42,912 bases of DNA from Acetatifactor sp. (GCA_022511465.1 JAFLRM010000002.1:87845-130756); one strand, 5' to 3'; numbered from the stretch's first letter, positions 26,605-36,355 are shown. Made by a program: numbers and translations. Notes: generated from the sequence alone by a model not told the origin.

Positions 26605-27663
26605 TTACGAAAGGTCAACAACCAGCATTGCATCCCCAAAACTGAAGAAACGGTATTTCTCCCGGATAGCCTCGTGATAGGCGTCAAGCACGTGCTCTCT
26701 GCCCGCCAGCGCGGATACCAGCATGACCAGCGTGGACTCCGGCAGGTGAAAGTTGGTGATCAGGGCATCCAGGACTTTGAATTGATAGCCCGGATAAATA
26801 AAGATCTCCGTGTTGTCACAGCCCGACTGCACTATTCCGTCTTTATCGGCCGCGCTCTCGATCGTCCTGCAACTGGTAGTGCCTACACAGATGACCCTTC
26901 CGCCCTCTGCCTTAGTCCGGTTGATCTGCGCCGCCGCCTCCTCCGTGACCTCATAGTACTCGGAGTGCATGTGATGGTTGAGCACGTTCTCCTCTTTCAT
27001 GGGACGAAATGTGCCAAGTCCCACATGGAGTGTCACATAGGCGATCTTCACACCCTTTTCCTCAATTTGTTTGAGAAGCTCCCGGGTAAAGTGAAGCCCC
27101 GCAGTGGGTGCTGCAGCAGATCCCTCGTACCTTGCGTACACAGTTTGATAACGATTGTTATCTTTTAGTTTATGGGTTATGTAGGGAGGAAGCGGCATCT
27201 CTCCCAACCGATCTAAAACCTCCTCAAAGATCCCGTCATACTCAAAACGGATCAGACGGTTGCCTTCCTCCACAGTCTGAAGCACTTCCGCCCGGAGAAG
27301 TCCGTCTCCAAACACCAGTCTGTTGCCCGGTTTGCACTTTTTGCCGGGCTTGACCAGAGTCTCCCACACGTCGCCGCCTTGACGTTTTAAGAGCAGCACT
27401 TCCACATGGCCGCCCGTCCCTTCGCGCTCCCCCAGCAGTCTGGCCGGAATGACCTTGGTGTTATTTAGTACCAGACAGTCCCCGGCTTTTAAATAGTCCG
27501 CCACATCGCGGAAAATATGGTGAGACACCGCCCCTGTATGCTTATCCAGAACGAGGAGCCTTGAGGCGGCTCGATCCTCCAAAGGATCCTGCGCGATCAG
27601 CTCCGGGGGCAATTCAAAGGAAAAATCCGATTTTTTCAGTATCTGCTTTTGGGTGTCGGCCAT
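26605..27663 (-). CDS. queA: S-adenosylmethionine:tRNA ribosyltransferase-isomerase
   Basis: QueA transfers and isomerises the ribosyl part of SAM onto preQ1 in tRNA, giving epoxyqueuosine. Family motifs include [15 protein letters not shown] (about residues 65-79), [20 protein letters not shown] and [12 protein letters not shown], with the C-terminal [21 protein letters not shown]. The 352-residue length is normal. Start and upstream stop overlap as TAATG with AAGGAG upstream, so it is coupled to the aminopeptidase gene in the pheST operon. Confidence 0.97.
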   Translation of the reverse strand: MADTQKQILKKSDFSFELPPELIAQDPLEDRAASRLLVLDKHTGAVSHHIFRDVADYLKAGDCLVLNNTKVIPARLLGEREGTGGHVEVLLLKRQGGDVWETLVKPGKKCKPGNRLVFGDGLLRAEVLQTVEEGNRLIRFEYDGIFEEVLDRLGEMPLPPYITHKLKDNNRYQTVYARYEGSAAAPTAGLHFTRELLKQIEEKGVKIAYVTLHVGLGTFRPMKEENVLNHHMHSEYYEVTEEAAAQINRTKAEGGRVICVGTTSCRTIESAADKDGIVQSGCDNTEIFIYPGYQFKVLDALITNFHLPESTLVMLVSALAGREHVLDAYHEAIREKYRFFSFGDAMLVVDLS

Positions 27664-29126
27664 TACAGGGAAGCTCCTTCCACAAAGGCGCGATAGCCGC
27701 GGTAAGTCTCATATACATCGGCCTTGCTGGTCGCCTCCCAAGGAGCATGCATGTTCAACACTGCCACACCACTGTCGATGACGTTCATGCCGTAAAGAGC
27801 CAGAATATAGGCGATAGTGCCGCCGCCTCCCAGATCCACTTTCCCCAGCTCTGCTGTCTGAAAATTAATTTTTTTGTGCTCAAAAATATTGCGTATATGA
27901 GCGATATATTCTGCATTTGCGTCGTTGGAGCCTGACTTTCCCCTCGCTCCGGTAAATTTGTTAAATACCATACCGCCGCCCAGATAGGCCACGTTCTTTT
28001 TGTCAAAGCTGGACGCAAAAGAGGGATCAAATGCACTGCTCACATCGGAGGAGAGCATACAGCTATGTGCCAGACATCTCCGCAGATTTAGCTCACTGTA
28101 CTCTTCGGTCAGGTTCATCACCTCTGCCAGCGCATTCTCAAAGAAGTGGGACTGCATGCCGGTGGCACCCACGGAGCCAACCTCCTCTTTATCCACCAAA
28201 ATGCAGCACATGGTGCGCTCGGTTTTATCAGTGTCCAGCATAGCTTTCATGGAGGTAAACGCGCACACTCTGTCATCCTGTCCGTAAGCCAGGATCATGC
28301 TTCTGTCAAATCCCGCCTCTCTGGCTTTTCCGGCAGGAACCACCTCCAGCTCCGCGGAAAGGAAATCCTCCTCCTCGAATCCGTACTGCTCTTTCAATAT
28401 AGCCAGAACTCCCTTTTTCACGGCATCTTTTCCGGCACTCTTCTCTTCATCATCCTTGTCTTTCTTTTTCTTTCCGGAATCTTTGGAAGTGTTTTTCTCC
28501 TCCACGGTCTTATCGATCTGTATGGGACGGTTGCCAATGATGATATCCAATGCTTCTCCCTCGATCACCTTGGCAGCCTTTTTCTCAAGCTGTTCCTGCG
28601 CCAAATGGATAAGGAGGTCGGAAACGAAGAACACGGGATCGTCCTCGTTCTCGCCGATATTGATCTCCACGGTAGTGCCGTCCTTTTTAACCACCACTCC
28701 ATGGATGGCCAGAGGGATGGTCACCCACTGGTATTTCTTCACGCCGCCGTAGTAATGGGTGTCCAGATAGGCAAAACCGCCGTCTTCATAGAGGGGATTC
28801 TGTTTGATATCAAGTCTGGGGCTATCAATGTGGGCCCCCAAAATATTAAGCCCTTCACTCAGGGGTTTTTCTCCGATCTGGAACATGACAATGGCTTTGT
28901 TCATCCACACACTGTAGATTTTATCGCCCTGTTTTAAGACAGCTTTGTCCTTGATGACTTTGTCAAGTTCGCGATATCCGGATCTCTCTATGGTATTCAC
29001 GATCGTGTCAATACACTCACGCTCTGTCTTGCCGCTGTCAAGGAATTCTCTGTATTCCTGACAGAGTTTTTCCAGCTTTTTAAGCTGTTTGGCATCGTAG
29101 GTCTCCCATGTGTTTTTCTTTTCCAT
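27663..29126 (-). CDS. M18-family zinc aminopeptidase
   Basis: This M18 metallopeptidase removes N-terminal residues from peptides in the cytosol. Metal and catalytic residues are visible in GAHIDSPR (H99, D101), VDKEEVGS (the catalytic and metal glutamates), [10 protein letters not shown] and NMHAPWE (the last histidine). A lysine/aspartate-rich insertion around residues 215-240 ([11 protein letters not shown]) is probably a surface loop. Its 487 residues fit the family. It lies 31 nt after pheT and overlaps queA by one base, so it belongs to the pheST transcript. Confidence 0.94.
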   Translation of the reverse strand: MEKKNTWETYDAKQLKKLEKLCQEYREFLDSGKTERECIDTIVNTIERSGYRELDKVIKDKAVLKQGDKIYSVWMNKAIVMFQIGEKPLSEGLNILGAHIDSPRLDIKQNPLYEDGGFAYLDTHYYGGVKKYQWVTIPLAIHGVVVKKDGTTVEINIGENEDDPVFFVSDLLIHLAQEQLEKKAAKVIEGEALDIIIGNRPIQIDKTVEEKNTSKDSGKKKKDKDDEEKSAGKDAVKKGVLAILKEQYGFEEEDFLSAELEVVPAGKAREAGFDRSMILAYGQDDRVCAFTSMKAMLDTDKTERTMCCILVDKEEVGSVGATGMQSHFFENALAEVMNLTEEYSELNLRRCLAHSCMLSSDVSSAFDPSFASSFDKKNVAYLGGGMVFNKFTGARGKSGSNDANAEYIAHIRNIFEHKKINFQTAELGKVDLGGGGTIAYILALYGMNVIDSGVAVLNMHAPWEATSKADVYETYRGYRAFVEGASL

Positions 29127-29157
29127 GATCTGTTTTACCTCGTTTTATGTTTATCTC

Positions 29158-31578
29158 TTACTGCCGCAGTTCAATCCCCATCTGTTCCAGTCCATTTAAG
29201 ATCTTTTTCATAACAGCCGTAATATCACTCTCCTCCAGCGTCCTGTCCTTCGCCCGGAACGTGATGGAGTAGGCCACGGACTTATAACCTTCCTTGATCT
29301 GCGCTCCCTCGTAGATGTCAAAGAGCTCATAGGACTCCAGAATCTTGCCGCCTCTCTGCTCGATCAGCTGCTCAATCTGGCCGGCCAGAATATCTTTGGG
29401 CACAACCATACTGATATCGCGGCTGACAGCCGGAAATCTGGCAACGCCGGTGTATTTTCTGTCGAAGGTGGTGAAGGGAACCACGCTGGGGATATCGATC
29501 ACAGCCACGTAAGCTTTGGTACCGATATCGTAGTTATCCAACACCTCCGGATGAACCTCTCCCAAATAGCCTACCTCAGTTCCCCGATATTTAATCAGCG
29601 CCTGACGTCCGGGATGGAGGAAGTTTTTGCCTGCATTTGGATCGTATTCTTTTTTGTCTTTCATGCCCACCGACTCCAGGAATTCCTCAACCACACCCTT
29701 CATAGTGAAGAAGTTACCGTCGCCGTAAGATCCCAATGTAAACTGCATTCTCTCATCGGGGTAATCCGTCACAGGCAAAGACTTGGGCAGGTATATATTT
29801 CCAAGTTCATAGAGCTTCACATTCTTGTTTCTGCGGTTGTAATTGGTGGCAAGGCTGGTCAGCATTCCGTTTAAGGAGATGGTTCTCATAACCGAGAAGT
29901 CCTCTCCCAAAGGATTGGAGATGGTGACAGTCTGGCGGAGCTTGTCTTCCGGAGACATGCGCAGTTTGTCAAACACCTTGGGGCTCTCAAAGGAGTATGT
30001 CATGGCCTGTGAAAAACCGCAGTATTCTGCCATATCACGCGCCTTGCTCTCAATGCGCATCTTGTAGGTCAGCTTGCCGGTGGTAGCCTCTCCGCTGGGA
30101 AGTGTGGTGGGGATCTTGTCATATCCATAGAATCTCGCCACTTCCTCCGCAAGGTCGGCAATGCCGATCAGATCCTGACGGAAGGAGGGAATCTCCACCT
30201 CCTGGGACGCCTCATCGTACACCAGATTCTCCTGTCGAAAAATACGCAGCATCTCCTGCTCCTCCACGTTCGTTCCGAGCAGTTTGTTGATGCGCTCTGC
30301 GCTGAAGGGAATACGGCGCAGAGGGGCAAGGGGAACCTTCACGTCCACCACGCCGCCAACTACCTCACCGCAGCCCAGCTCCTCGATCAGCTGGCAGGCA
30401 CGGTTGATAGCCTCCTCGGCGGTGCGGGGATCCAGTCCTTTCTCGAATTTTCCGGAGGCATCGGTGCGCAGACCGATCCTCTTGGCAGACTTTCTGATAT
30501 TGGCACCGTTAAAGATTGCAGCCTCAAAAAGGACAGTCTTGACGTTGTCGGTGATCTTGGAGTTTTCACCGCCCATGATGCCCGCAATACCAATCTCTTT
30601 CTCCGCGTCACAGATCATCAGCACGTCGCTGTCCATCTTGCGTATCTGGCCGTCCAGCGTCTGGAACTCGTCTCCGTCCTGCGCGCGGCGCACAATGATC
30701 TTGTGGCCGGCCACGGTGTCCAGATCAAAAGCATGCATGGGCTGACCGTACTCCTCCATGACATAGTTGGTGATATCCACCAGATTGTTGATAGGGCGGA
30801 TGCCGCTGGCCGCCAGTCTTCTCTGCATCCACTTGGGGGAAGGCGCAATTTTTATATTTTTACAGACTCTCGCCAGATATCTGGTGCAGAGGTCGGTATC
30901 CTTCACCTCTACGCTGACATAATCGTTTACGTCCTCGTTGTTGCCGGTTGCTTTCACCACCGGAGGTACAAAAGGCTTTCTAAAGGTTGCCGCCGCCTCT
31001 CTGGCGATACCGAGCACACTGTAGCAGTCCACACGGTTACTGGTGACCTCGTACTCAAACACAGTGTCATGCAGTCCCAAAAGCTCAATGGCGTCCGCCC
31101 CTGCCTCTACATCCTCCTGAAACACGTAGATGCCCATTTCCGGTGCCTCAGGATACATATTGCGATCGGAGCCCAGCTCCTCGATGGAGCACATCATACC
31201 GTTTGACTCCACGCCGCGCAGCTTGCCGGCTTTGATAGGAATTCCGTCCTCTGGCAACGGACCGCCGTCGTGACCGCCGGCCACCTTGCCGCCGTCCAGA
31301 ACAACCGGCACCTTGTCACCCACCTTCACGTTGGGAGCGCCGGTGACGATCTGAATGGTCTCGCTTCCGATGTTCACCTGACAGATGATCAATTTGTCCG
31401 CATCGGGATGCTTTTCGATGGACATGATCTGTCCTACGATTATTTTCTCCAGATTTTTGTCTTTTCTTTCATATCCTTCCACTTTTGTGCCGCTCAAAGT
31501 CATCGCATCGCGATACTCCTGATCGGTGCAGTCGAGTTCCGGCACATATGCTTTGATCCATGATAACGCAGTATTCAT
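29158..31578 (-). CDS. pheT: Phenylalanyl-tRNA synthetase beta subunit
   Basis: The beta subunit forms an alpha2-beta2 enzyme with PheS. In order, it carries a tRNA-binding EMAP-type domain (about residues 40-150), the B1/B5 and editing B3/B4 region, a catalytic-like fold, and a C-terminal FDX-ACB anticodon-binding domain (FPAVSRDISMVV). I chose the ATG at 31578 (MNTALSWIKAYVPEL) because AAAGGAAG lies 6 nt upstream and family members begin this way. A start at 31602 has no site. Length is 806 residues. It lies 59 nt after pheS. Confidence 0.97.
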   Translation of the reverse strand: MNTALSWIKAYVPELDCTDQEYRDAMTLSGTKVEGYERKDKNLEKIIVGQIMSIEKHPDADKLIICQVNIGSETIQIVTGAPNVKVGDKVPVVLDGGKVAGGHDGGPLPEDGIPIKAGKLRGVESNGMMCSIEELGSDRNMYPEAPEMGIYVFQEDVEAGADAIELLGLHDTVFEYEVTSNRVDCYSVLGIAREAAATFRKPFVPPVVKATGNNEDVNDYVSVEVKDTDLCTRYLARVCKNIKIAPSPKWMQRRLAASGIRPINNLVDITNYVMEEYGQPMHAFDLDTVAGHKIIVRRAQDGDEFQTLDGQIRKMDSDVLMICDAEKEIGIAGIMGGENSKITDNVKTVLFEAAIFNGANIRKSAKRIGLRTDASGKFEKGLDPRTAEEAINRACQLIEELGCGEVVGGVVDVKVPLAPLRRIPFSAERINKLLGTNVEEQEMLRIFRQENLVYDEASQEVEIPSFRQDLIGIADLAEEVARFYGYDKIPTTLPSGEATTGKLTYKMRIESKARDMAEYCGFSQAMTYSFESPKVFDKLRMSPEDKLRQTVTISNPLGEDFSVMRTISLNGMLTSLATNYNRRNKNVKLYELGNIYLPKSLPVTDYPDERMQFTLGSYGDGNFFTMKGVVEEFLESVGMKDKKEYDPNAGKNFLHPGRQALIKYRGTEVGYLGEVHPEVLDNYDIGTKAYVAVIDIPSVVPFTTFDRKYTGVARFPAVSRDISMVVPKDILAGQIEQLIEQRGGKILESYELFDIYEGAQIKEGYKSVAYSITFRAKDRTLEESDITAVMKKILNGLEQMGIELRQ

Positions 31579-31637
31579 GTTAGCTTCCTTTCCTTCTTTC
31601 ACTTTATTCGTTTTACGGTTTTAATAAATAACAGGTG

Positions 31638-32657
31638 TTAGAATTGCTTCAGGAAACGGATATCGTTCTCGTACAAAAGACGCATGTCGTCAATCTCATA
31701 CTTTAACAGCGCGATACGCTCCAATCCCATACCGAAAGCAAAGCCGGTGTACTCCTCTGGATCGATCTTGCTCATCTCCAGTACGTGGGGGTGCACCATA
31801 CCGCAGCCCAAAATCTCGATCCACCCCTCTCCCTTGCAGAAACGACAGCCCTTGCCGCCGCACTTGAAGCAGGTCACATCCATCTCGGCGCTGGGCTCCG
31901 TGAAAGGGAAATGGTGGGGTCTGAATTTTACTCGTGTCTCCTCGCCGAACAATTCTTTGGCAAACTCCGCAAGAGTTCCTTTCAGATCGGCAAAGGTGAT
32001 GTTTTTATCGATGACAAGCCCTTCGACCTGATGGAAAGAAGGAGAATGAGTTGCATCCACCTCGTCGGATCGAAACACTCTTCCGGGAGCGATCATGCGG
32101 ATAGGCAATTTGCCTTTCTCCATCTCATGTACCTGTACTCCGGAGGTCTGGGTGCGCAGCAGGATGTCCCCGTTCACATAGAAAGTGTCCTGCTCATCCT
32201 TGGCGGGATGATCTGCGGGGATATTCAGCGCTTCAAAATTATAATAATCCTTCTCCACCTCAGGGCCTTCCACAACCTCGTAGCCCATGCCGATAAAGAT
32301 TCGCTCCACTTCCTCCAGAGCGATGGTGTTGGGGTGACGGTGACCGATCTCAGCTTTCTTGGCCGGCAGGGTCACATCAATGACCTCCGCTTTTATCTTC
32401 GCCTCGCGGATAGCTTTCTCCATTCTGGTCTTGGCTTCCTCCAGCACTTTCTCAATCTCTTCTCTGGTCTCATTCACCAACTGTCCCACCTTCGGTCTGT
32501 CCTCGGGTGCAACGTCCTTCATGGACTTTAACACACTGGTCAACTCGCCCTTCTTTCCGAGAACGTTCACACGTATCTCGTTCAGTTTCTCTGTGGTGTC
32601 GCAGCCTTTGATCTGCGCCAGGGCCTGTTCCCTGATCTGGTCTAATTTGGCTTTCAT
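31638..32657 (-). CDS. pheS: Phenylalanyl-tRNA synthetase alpha subunit
   Basis: This class II catalytic subunit has an N-terminal coiled coil (about residues 1-90), then motif 1, motif 2 (GRVFRSDEVDATHSPSFHQ) and motif 3 (GFAFGMGLERIALL). A four-cysteine segment (CFKCGGKGCRFCKGEGW) lies between motifs 2 and 3, as in many bacterial PheS proteins. The 339-residue length is normal. AAAGGAAAAG precedes the ATG. It is the first gene after the Phe T-box, and a degenerate copy of the leader repeat lies between the T-box terminator and the start. Confidence 0.98.
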   Translation of the reverse strand: MKAKLDQIREQALAQIKGCDTTEKLNEIRVNVLGKKGELTSVLKSMKDVAPEDRPKVGQLVNETREEIEKVLEEAKTRMEKAIREAKIKAEVIDVTLPAKKAEIGHRHPNTIALEEVERIFIGMGYEVVEGPEVEKDYYNFEALNIPADHPAKDEQDTFYVNGDILLRTQTSGVQVHEMEKGKLPIRMIAPGRVFRSDEVDATHSPSFHQVEGLVIDKNITFADLKGTLAEFAKELFGEETRVKFRPHHFPFTEPSAEMDVTCFKCGGKGCRFCKGEGWIEILGCGMVHPHVLEMSKIDPEEYTGFAFGMGLERIALLKYEIDDMRLLYENDIRFLKQF

Positions 32658-32689
32658 GGTCTTTTCCTTTCTTGGTTTGTGGTTGCTTC

Positions 32690-32756
32690 GCTATGAAAAG
32701 CTCTAAACGGCTTCGCCGTTCCTCGTTGTCGCGGCAACGCCCGGCTCATTGTACAC
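32690..32756 (-). repeat. Degenerate relative of the repeated leader element upstream of pheS
   Basis: On the minus strand GTTGCCGCGACAACGAGG is followed by AACGGCGAAGCCGTT and TTAGAGC. This matches the layout of the pilZ copy (GCGACCGAGG, then AATCCCGAAGGGATT, then ACGAGGC): the same GAA-capped 6-bp hairpin between similar flanks, with the stem sequence changed in a compensating way. It lacks the GGGCAG/CTGCCC arms. Confidence 0.45.
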
Positions 32757-33063
32757 GCAAAAAAACCCTTGTCGCACGTTCTATGCGACAAGGGACGAAT
32801 TCTCCGCGGTACCACCCTTATTCCTATTCTTGTGATATAGGCTCTCTTGCGCTTAACGTGCGCAACCCGTTCAGAACTACCAACAGGCATATTGCAAACT
32901 GCTTCCAAATTTCACAGTCTCTCTACACCGCTTTCCCTCTGACAGCTCCGGTGGGAAATTCAAGTGATCATCTGAACCTGAGGAAGCTTGCAGCCGATGA
33001 CTCCCTCTCTCTGCCGGAAAATGATCCTCTACTGTGCACCATCAACGCTTTTCTCATTACATG
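32757..33063 (-). promoter_or_regulatory. Phenylalanine T-box leader of pheST
   Basis: On the minus strand, stem I contains a TTC specifier at 32955-32957 in GAATTTCCCACC. The T-box AAGGGTGGTACCGCGG lies at about 32804-32819. A terminator stem (CCCTTGTCGCA with TGCGACAAGGG) and a run of seven Ts follow, ending near 32757. The leader responds to uncharged tRNA-Phe and should also set expression of the cotranscribed aminopeptidase and queA. Confidence 0.95.
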
Positions 33064-33069
33064 ACTAAC

Positions 33070-33098
33070 ATTTTAATCAGTTTGGAGGGAATTGTCAA
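33070..33098 (-). promoter_or_regulatory. pheST T-box promoter
   Basis: On the minus strand the -35 TTGACA lies at 33093-33098 and the -10 TAAAAT at 33070-33075, with a 17-bp spacer. Confidence 0.88.
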
Positions 33099-33117
33099 CT
33101 GTTAAATTTCTGTGACA

Positions 33118-33468
33118 TCATAATAACTTTTCCTGCCATTCCGCTTCCTTAAAACCGGTCAGCACAAAATCTTCCCCCACGACCAGAGGACGCTTTACCA
33201 GCATGCCATCCGTAGCGAGGAGTTTCAGCTGCTCCTCCTCGCTCATTGAGGGCAGCTTGTCCTTCAACTGCAGCTCCTTGTAGATCAGGCCGCTGGTGTT
33301 AAAAAATTTCTTTAACGGCAGACCGCTTCGCTGATGCCAATCTTTTAACTCTTCATAGGTGGGATTATCCGCCTTAATGTCTCTCGACTCTACTGCAATT
33401 TGATTGTCCTTCAGCCACTTGTCCGCCTTCTGACATGTGCTGCACTTGGGATACTGTAAAAATATCAT
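33118..33468 (-). CDS. ArsC/Spx-family thioredoxin-fold protein
   Basis: The 116-residue product has the ArsC/Spx layout. A CSTC redox motif (C9-C12) sits after the first strand, and the conserved LVKRPLVV segment with its cis-proline lies near residue 92. CXXC is typical of Spx/MgsR relatives, whereas arsenate reductases of this fold use a single cysteine with arginines. True Spx controls RNA polymerase through the alpha subunit, but I cannot tell regulator from reductase here. AGGAGG precedes the ATG, which lies 3 nt after the Uma2 gene, so the two share a transcript. Confidence 0.88.
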   Translation of the reverse strand: MIFLQYPKCSTCQKADKWLKDNQIAVESRDIKADNPTYEELKDWHQRSGLPLKKFFNTSGLIYKELQLKDKLPSMSEEEQLKLLATDGMLVKRPLVVGEDFVLTGFKEAEWQEKLL

Positions 33469-33471
33469 GCG

Positions 33472-34089
33472 TTATTCCTCCTGTGAAAATTCTTTTCCCC
33501 ATCCTTTCAAATAATCTGCCAACGCGCCAAGATCAAGCTCAAAATCTTCGTAGATTCCTACTTTCACCATATCTGCGAAAGAATATGTCCTTGCGGGATC
33601 GCTCTCCCCAAAGCGGTACACGGTCACAAGCTCCTTCTCCAGATCCACGATCCAGTACTCGTCCACGCCGCTCTCCTGATAGAGCTTCTTCTTTCGCTCA
33701 TAATCCATCTTGACGCTGGAAGGCGAGACGATCTCGATCACCCACTCCGGTGCGCCGTTGCAGCCCCTGTCATCCAGCTTGTCCCGGTCACAGACGACGG
33801 TGATGTCCGGCTCCACGTAATTTCTGTCATCCTTCTTGGGGAATACAGCAAAAGAGGACAGATACAACCTGCACTTCCCCTTTTCCCCCTGTAAATAATT
33901 ACCAATCCGCAAGGCAAACCAAGTGATCGCATCCTGATGAGACGTAGTGGGCGATGCCATCATAAACATCTCACCGCCGATCAACTCTGCCCGCTCTCCC
34001 TCCGGCAATGCCAGAATATCCTCGTAGGTATGCACCTTTCCTCCCGCGATCAACATAAGCAACTCTCTCCCGTTCACAATCTGCTCCAC
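33472..34089 (-). CDS. Uma2-family (DUF820) PD-(D/E)XK-like protein
   Basis: Family features are visible: RAELIGGEMFMM (E35 region), VEPDITVVCD (the PD at 94-95), PEWVIEIVSPSS (E119), then YERKKKLYQESGVDEYWIVDL. The fold is nuclease-like and function is mostly unknown. The family is abundant in cyanobacteria and scattered in Firmicutes. The start is a GTG with AAGGAGG 7 nt upstream. A consensus promoter and a 150-nt leader with a terminator-like hairpin lie upstream. It is cotranscribed with the ArsC/Spx-like gene. Confidence 0.88.
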   Translation of the reverse strand: MEQIVNGRELLMLIAGGKVHTYEDILALPEGERAELIGGEMFMMASPTTSHQDAITWFALRIGNYLQGEKGKCRLYLSSFAVFPKKDDRNYVEPDITVVCDRDKLDDRGCNGAPEWVIEIVSPSSVKMDYERKKKLYQESGVDEYWIVDLEKELVTVYRFGESDPARTYSFADMVKVGIYEDFELDLGALADYLKGWGKEFSQEE

Positions 34090-34135
34090 AAATATCCTCC
34101 TTTTCTTTGGCGGAACCTATATTTATGGAACAATT

Positions 34136-34185
34136 TAAAAATGGCCCGCCAACATTTAATTGTATTCTCTGTGAAAATGTCGGCG
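34136..34185 (-). terminator. Terminator-like hairpin in the Uma2 leader
   Basis: CGCCGACATTT pairs with AAATGTTGGCG over 11 bp including one G-U. After GGCCA come five Ts. It lies between the promoter and the start codon, so it would attenuate transcription unless bypassed. Confidence 0.5.
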
Positions 34186-34247
34186 ATTTGCCAAGATCGA
34201 TGTATTTTTAATCGAATAGATTTCAACATAAATTTGCTGATGGGTTT

Positions 34248-34276
34248 ATTATATACCACACATATACAAATGTCAA
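34248..34276 (-). promoter_or_regulatory. Promoter of the Uma2-ArsC/Spx operon
   Basis: On the minus strand the -35 TTGACA lies at 34271-34276 and the -10 TATAAT at 34248-34253, with a 17-bp spacer. This is full consensus. Confidence 0.88.
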
Positions 34277-34305
34277 CAATATTATCAAACGAAATACCGT
34301 TTAAT

Positions 34306-35532
34306 TTACGCTCCGCGTGATACCCTCATACTTATCTCGCACCGCAGTCCTCCCTTATCCCCCCGCTCAAACCGGATCGGCCAGCGATACAACGCTGCAA
34401 TCTGCCGCACAACCCGTAAGCCAAGCCCATGCTCCGACAACTTGTCCATGCGCGCCGGCTTTCGGAGCGCCTTTAGCTGGGCCTCCGAGATACCTACACC
34501 ATCGTCCTCCACTGTCAGGACTGCCATTTTCGGCCGATGTTTATCTGCCGCCAGCCACACTTTAATATAACACCCGTTTGGGTTGTGGACAACACTGTTG
34601 TTGATCAGGTTCTCCAACAGCCTTCTGACCAGGCTGCGGTCAGACCGAAGAACCCACTGCTCCAGCTCCTTCTCAATTTCTGTCGCAATGATATACTGCT
34701 CTCCGGGCTGACGATTCATCACATCACACATTACTTCACGCAGAAATGCGGACAATATGATCTCTTCACGCTCCCACTTCCCCATGCCATAGCTCAGTTT
34801 ATTCTCCGTATTCAGGTTGGCGATCAGATTGCGAATACGCAGGGTCTGCTTCTCGATCAGCTCTGCCTTTTGCGCCACAGCCTCATCTGTTACCTCCTTC
34901 AATCCGGAAGCAGCTCCCATGATCAGTGAGAGCGGTGTCCGGATGTCGTGGGAGACTCCTGCGATCCAGGTGGTACGCTCCCTCTCGCCCCTTGTCGCCT
35001 GCCTTCGAACCAGCCAGAAGGGAACCACCGTCACCAGCAGTACGTCCACAAAAAGGATGCCGGGAAGGTATCTCAGATACGCTTCCATGGTGTCCGTGTT
35101 CTCTATCCAGGTGTATCTCCACACGGTTCCCTTCTGCTTTCCTACCACAAAAATACCGTCCTCCAACAAATAGGTATAGACCGGATAATCCCGAAGATAC
35201 CATCGGGAGAAAGCAGCCACATCCTTTCTGGAATATTCCCGCGGAAGTTCTTCCGGCATATGGTACTCCCAGAGCACCTCTCCGTCCTCCCCGATGAAAA
35301 AGGCAAATGCCTCATACCATTCCAGCCTCCAGATAGCCTCCTCCGGCATTGTGTAGCCCTCTTCAGCATCGCCGACAAGCTGCTTCGCGATACTGCCCGC
35401 ACTGACATATGCCTGATAGCTGTCCGACCAAAAATTTAATACCCCCACCAACAATAAATTGCCGATCAGCACAATAAATAGCAGGGCAAACATTGTGCCG
35501 CAGTAGCGCACAAACTTTTCCACTCTTCTCAT
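34306..35532 (-). CDS. Sensor histidine kinase
   Basis: Two membrane helices (about residues 12-34 and 153-175) flank a sensor of about 120 residues outside the membrane. HisKA has the phosphorylated H195 in VSHDIRTPLSL. The ATPase domain has the N box LLENLINNSVVHN, G1 DDGVGIS and G2 HGLGL. At 408 residues it is a standard kinase, unlike the short BceS-type kinases that lack an extracellular sensor. Its start overlaps the regulator stop by 4 nt (ATGA). Position opposite an antimicrobial-peptide-type ABC transporter suggests peptide sensing, as in CprK or NsrK systems; this is inferred. Confidence 0.93.
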   Translation of the reverse strand: MRRVEKFVRYCGTMFALLFIVLIGNLLLVGVLNFWSDSYQAYVSAGSIAKQLVGDAEEGYTMPEEAIWRLEWYEAFAFFIGEDGEVLWEYHMPEELPREYSRKDVAAFSRWYLRDYPVYTYLLEDGIFVVGKQKGTVWRYTWIENTDTMEAYLRYLPGILFVDVLLVTVVPFWLVRRQATRGERERTTWIAGVSHDIRTPLSLIMGAASGLKEVTDEAVAQKAELIEKQTLRIRNLIANLNTENKLSYGMGKWEREEIILSAFLREVMCDVMNRQPGEQYIIATEIEKELEQWVLRSDRSLVRRLLENLINNSVVHNPNGCYIKVWLAADKHRPKMAVLTVEDDGVGISEAQLKALRKPARMDKLSEHGLGLRVVRQIAALYRWPIRFERGDKGGLRCEISMRVSRGA

Positions 35533-36224
35533 TTCAGCTTATACCCTAATCCTCTCACCGTCACGAGATACTCCGGCTTAGACGGCTCCTTCTCCAGTTT
35601 CTCCCGCAGTCGCCTGATATGTACCATCAGAGAATTTTCAAAACCATAGCTCCCGTCCGGCCACAGGGTGTCACACAGGCGGTCAATGGAGACAATCTTT
35701 CCGCGGTTTTCACACAGCTTTTTTAACAACATGTACTCCTTGGCTGTCAACATATGACACGCCGTCTGTGTGGTGACGGTTCCCGCTTCCCAGTCCACCA
35801 CAGCCTCGCCTATGCAGACTGTTTCCTCCACGTCCTCCAAATGATAGGTGCGCCGCAGAACTGCCCGCACTCTAAGAAGCAGTTCCTCCGGCAAAAAGGG
35901 CTTTGTGATATAGTCATCCGCCCCCAAACCCAGACCTCGCAGTCTGGCCTGATCCTCATCCCTCGCCGACAGAAAAATTACAGGCTTCTCCTCCGTCCAT
36001 TCCCGTTTTAATTCTTTCAACAATGAAAAACCGTCCCCGTCCGGCAGCATCACATCTAATAGTAACAAGTGATATTTATTTTCTCTCAAACACCGCTTAG
36101 CTTCCGTACAGCTGCCGGCAGTCTCCACCTGCCTATAGCCGTCCTTCTGCAGCAGTTCTTGCACCATTTTTGACAGCGCCGCTTCGTCATCTACGATCAG
36201 AATTGCACTATCATACCGACTCAT
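35529..36224 (-). CDS. OmpR-family response regulator
   Basis: The receiver domain has the acidic pair in IVDDE (D12, D13), the phosphoacceptor D57 in LLLLDVML and K108 in ITKPF. The C-terminal winged helix ends with YLVTVRGLGYKL. I chose the ATG at 36224 (MSRYDSAILIVDDE) because GAGGAGGG lies 8 nt upstream. The reading frame extends to 36392, but that part crosses the divergent promoter region. Length is 231 residues. It is the first gene of the regulator-kinase pair and probably controls the divergent ABC genes. Confidence 0.95.
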   Translation of the reverse strand: MSRYDSAILIVDDEAALSKMVQELLQKDGYRQVETAGSCTEAKRCLRENKYHLLLLDVMLPDGDGFSLLKELKREWTEEKPVIFLSARDEDQARLRGLGLGADDYITKPFLPEELLLRVRAVLRRTYHLEDVEETVCIGEAVVDWEAGTVTTQTACHMLTAKEYMLLKKLCENRGKIVSIDRLCDTLWPDGSYGFENSLMVHIRRLREKLEKEPSKPEYLVTVRGLGYKLK

Positions 36225-36301
36225 GCCGTGCCCTCCTCTTATTGTGTCATTACTGCCAGTATAACCTAAAATGTTTATATTTACGATATTTTTCTCCAAA
36301 A

Positions 36302-36355
36302 GTAAGGTAAATGTAAACTTGATGTCATCCGCCTGTAAGCTGGGATTGCTATGAT
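36302..36355 (+). promoter_or_regulatory. Possible regulated promoter of the ABC operon
   Basis: The -10-like TATGAT lies at 36350-36355 with no good -35. Upstream, GTAAAC (36313) and GTAAGC (36335) are direct repeats 22 bp apart, two helical turns. This is the kind of layout that OmpR-type regulators bind. Two more GTAA steps lie at 36302 and 36307. Confidence 0.3.
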
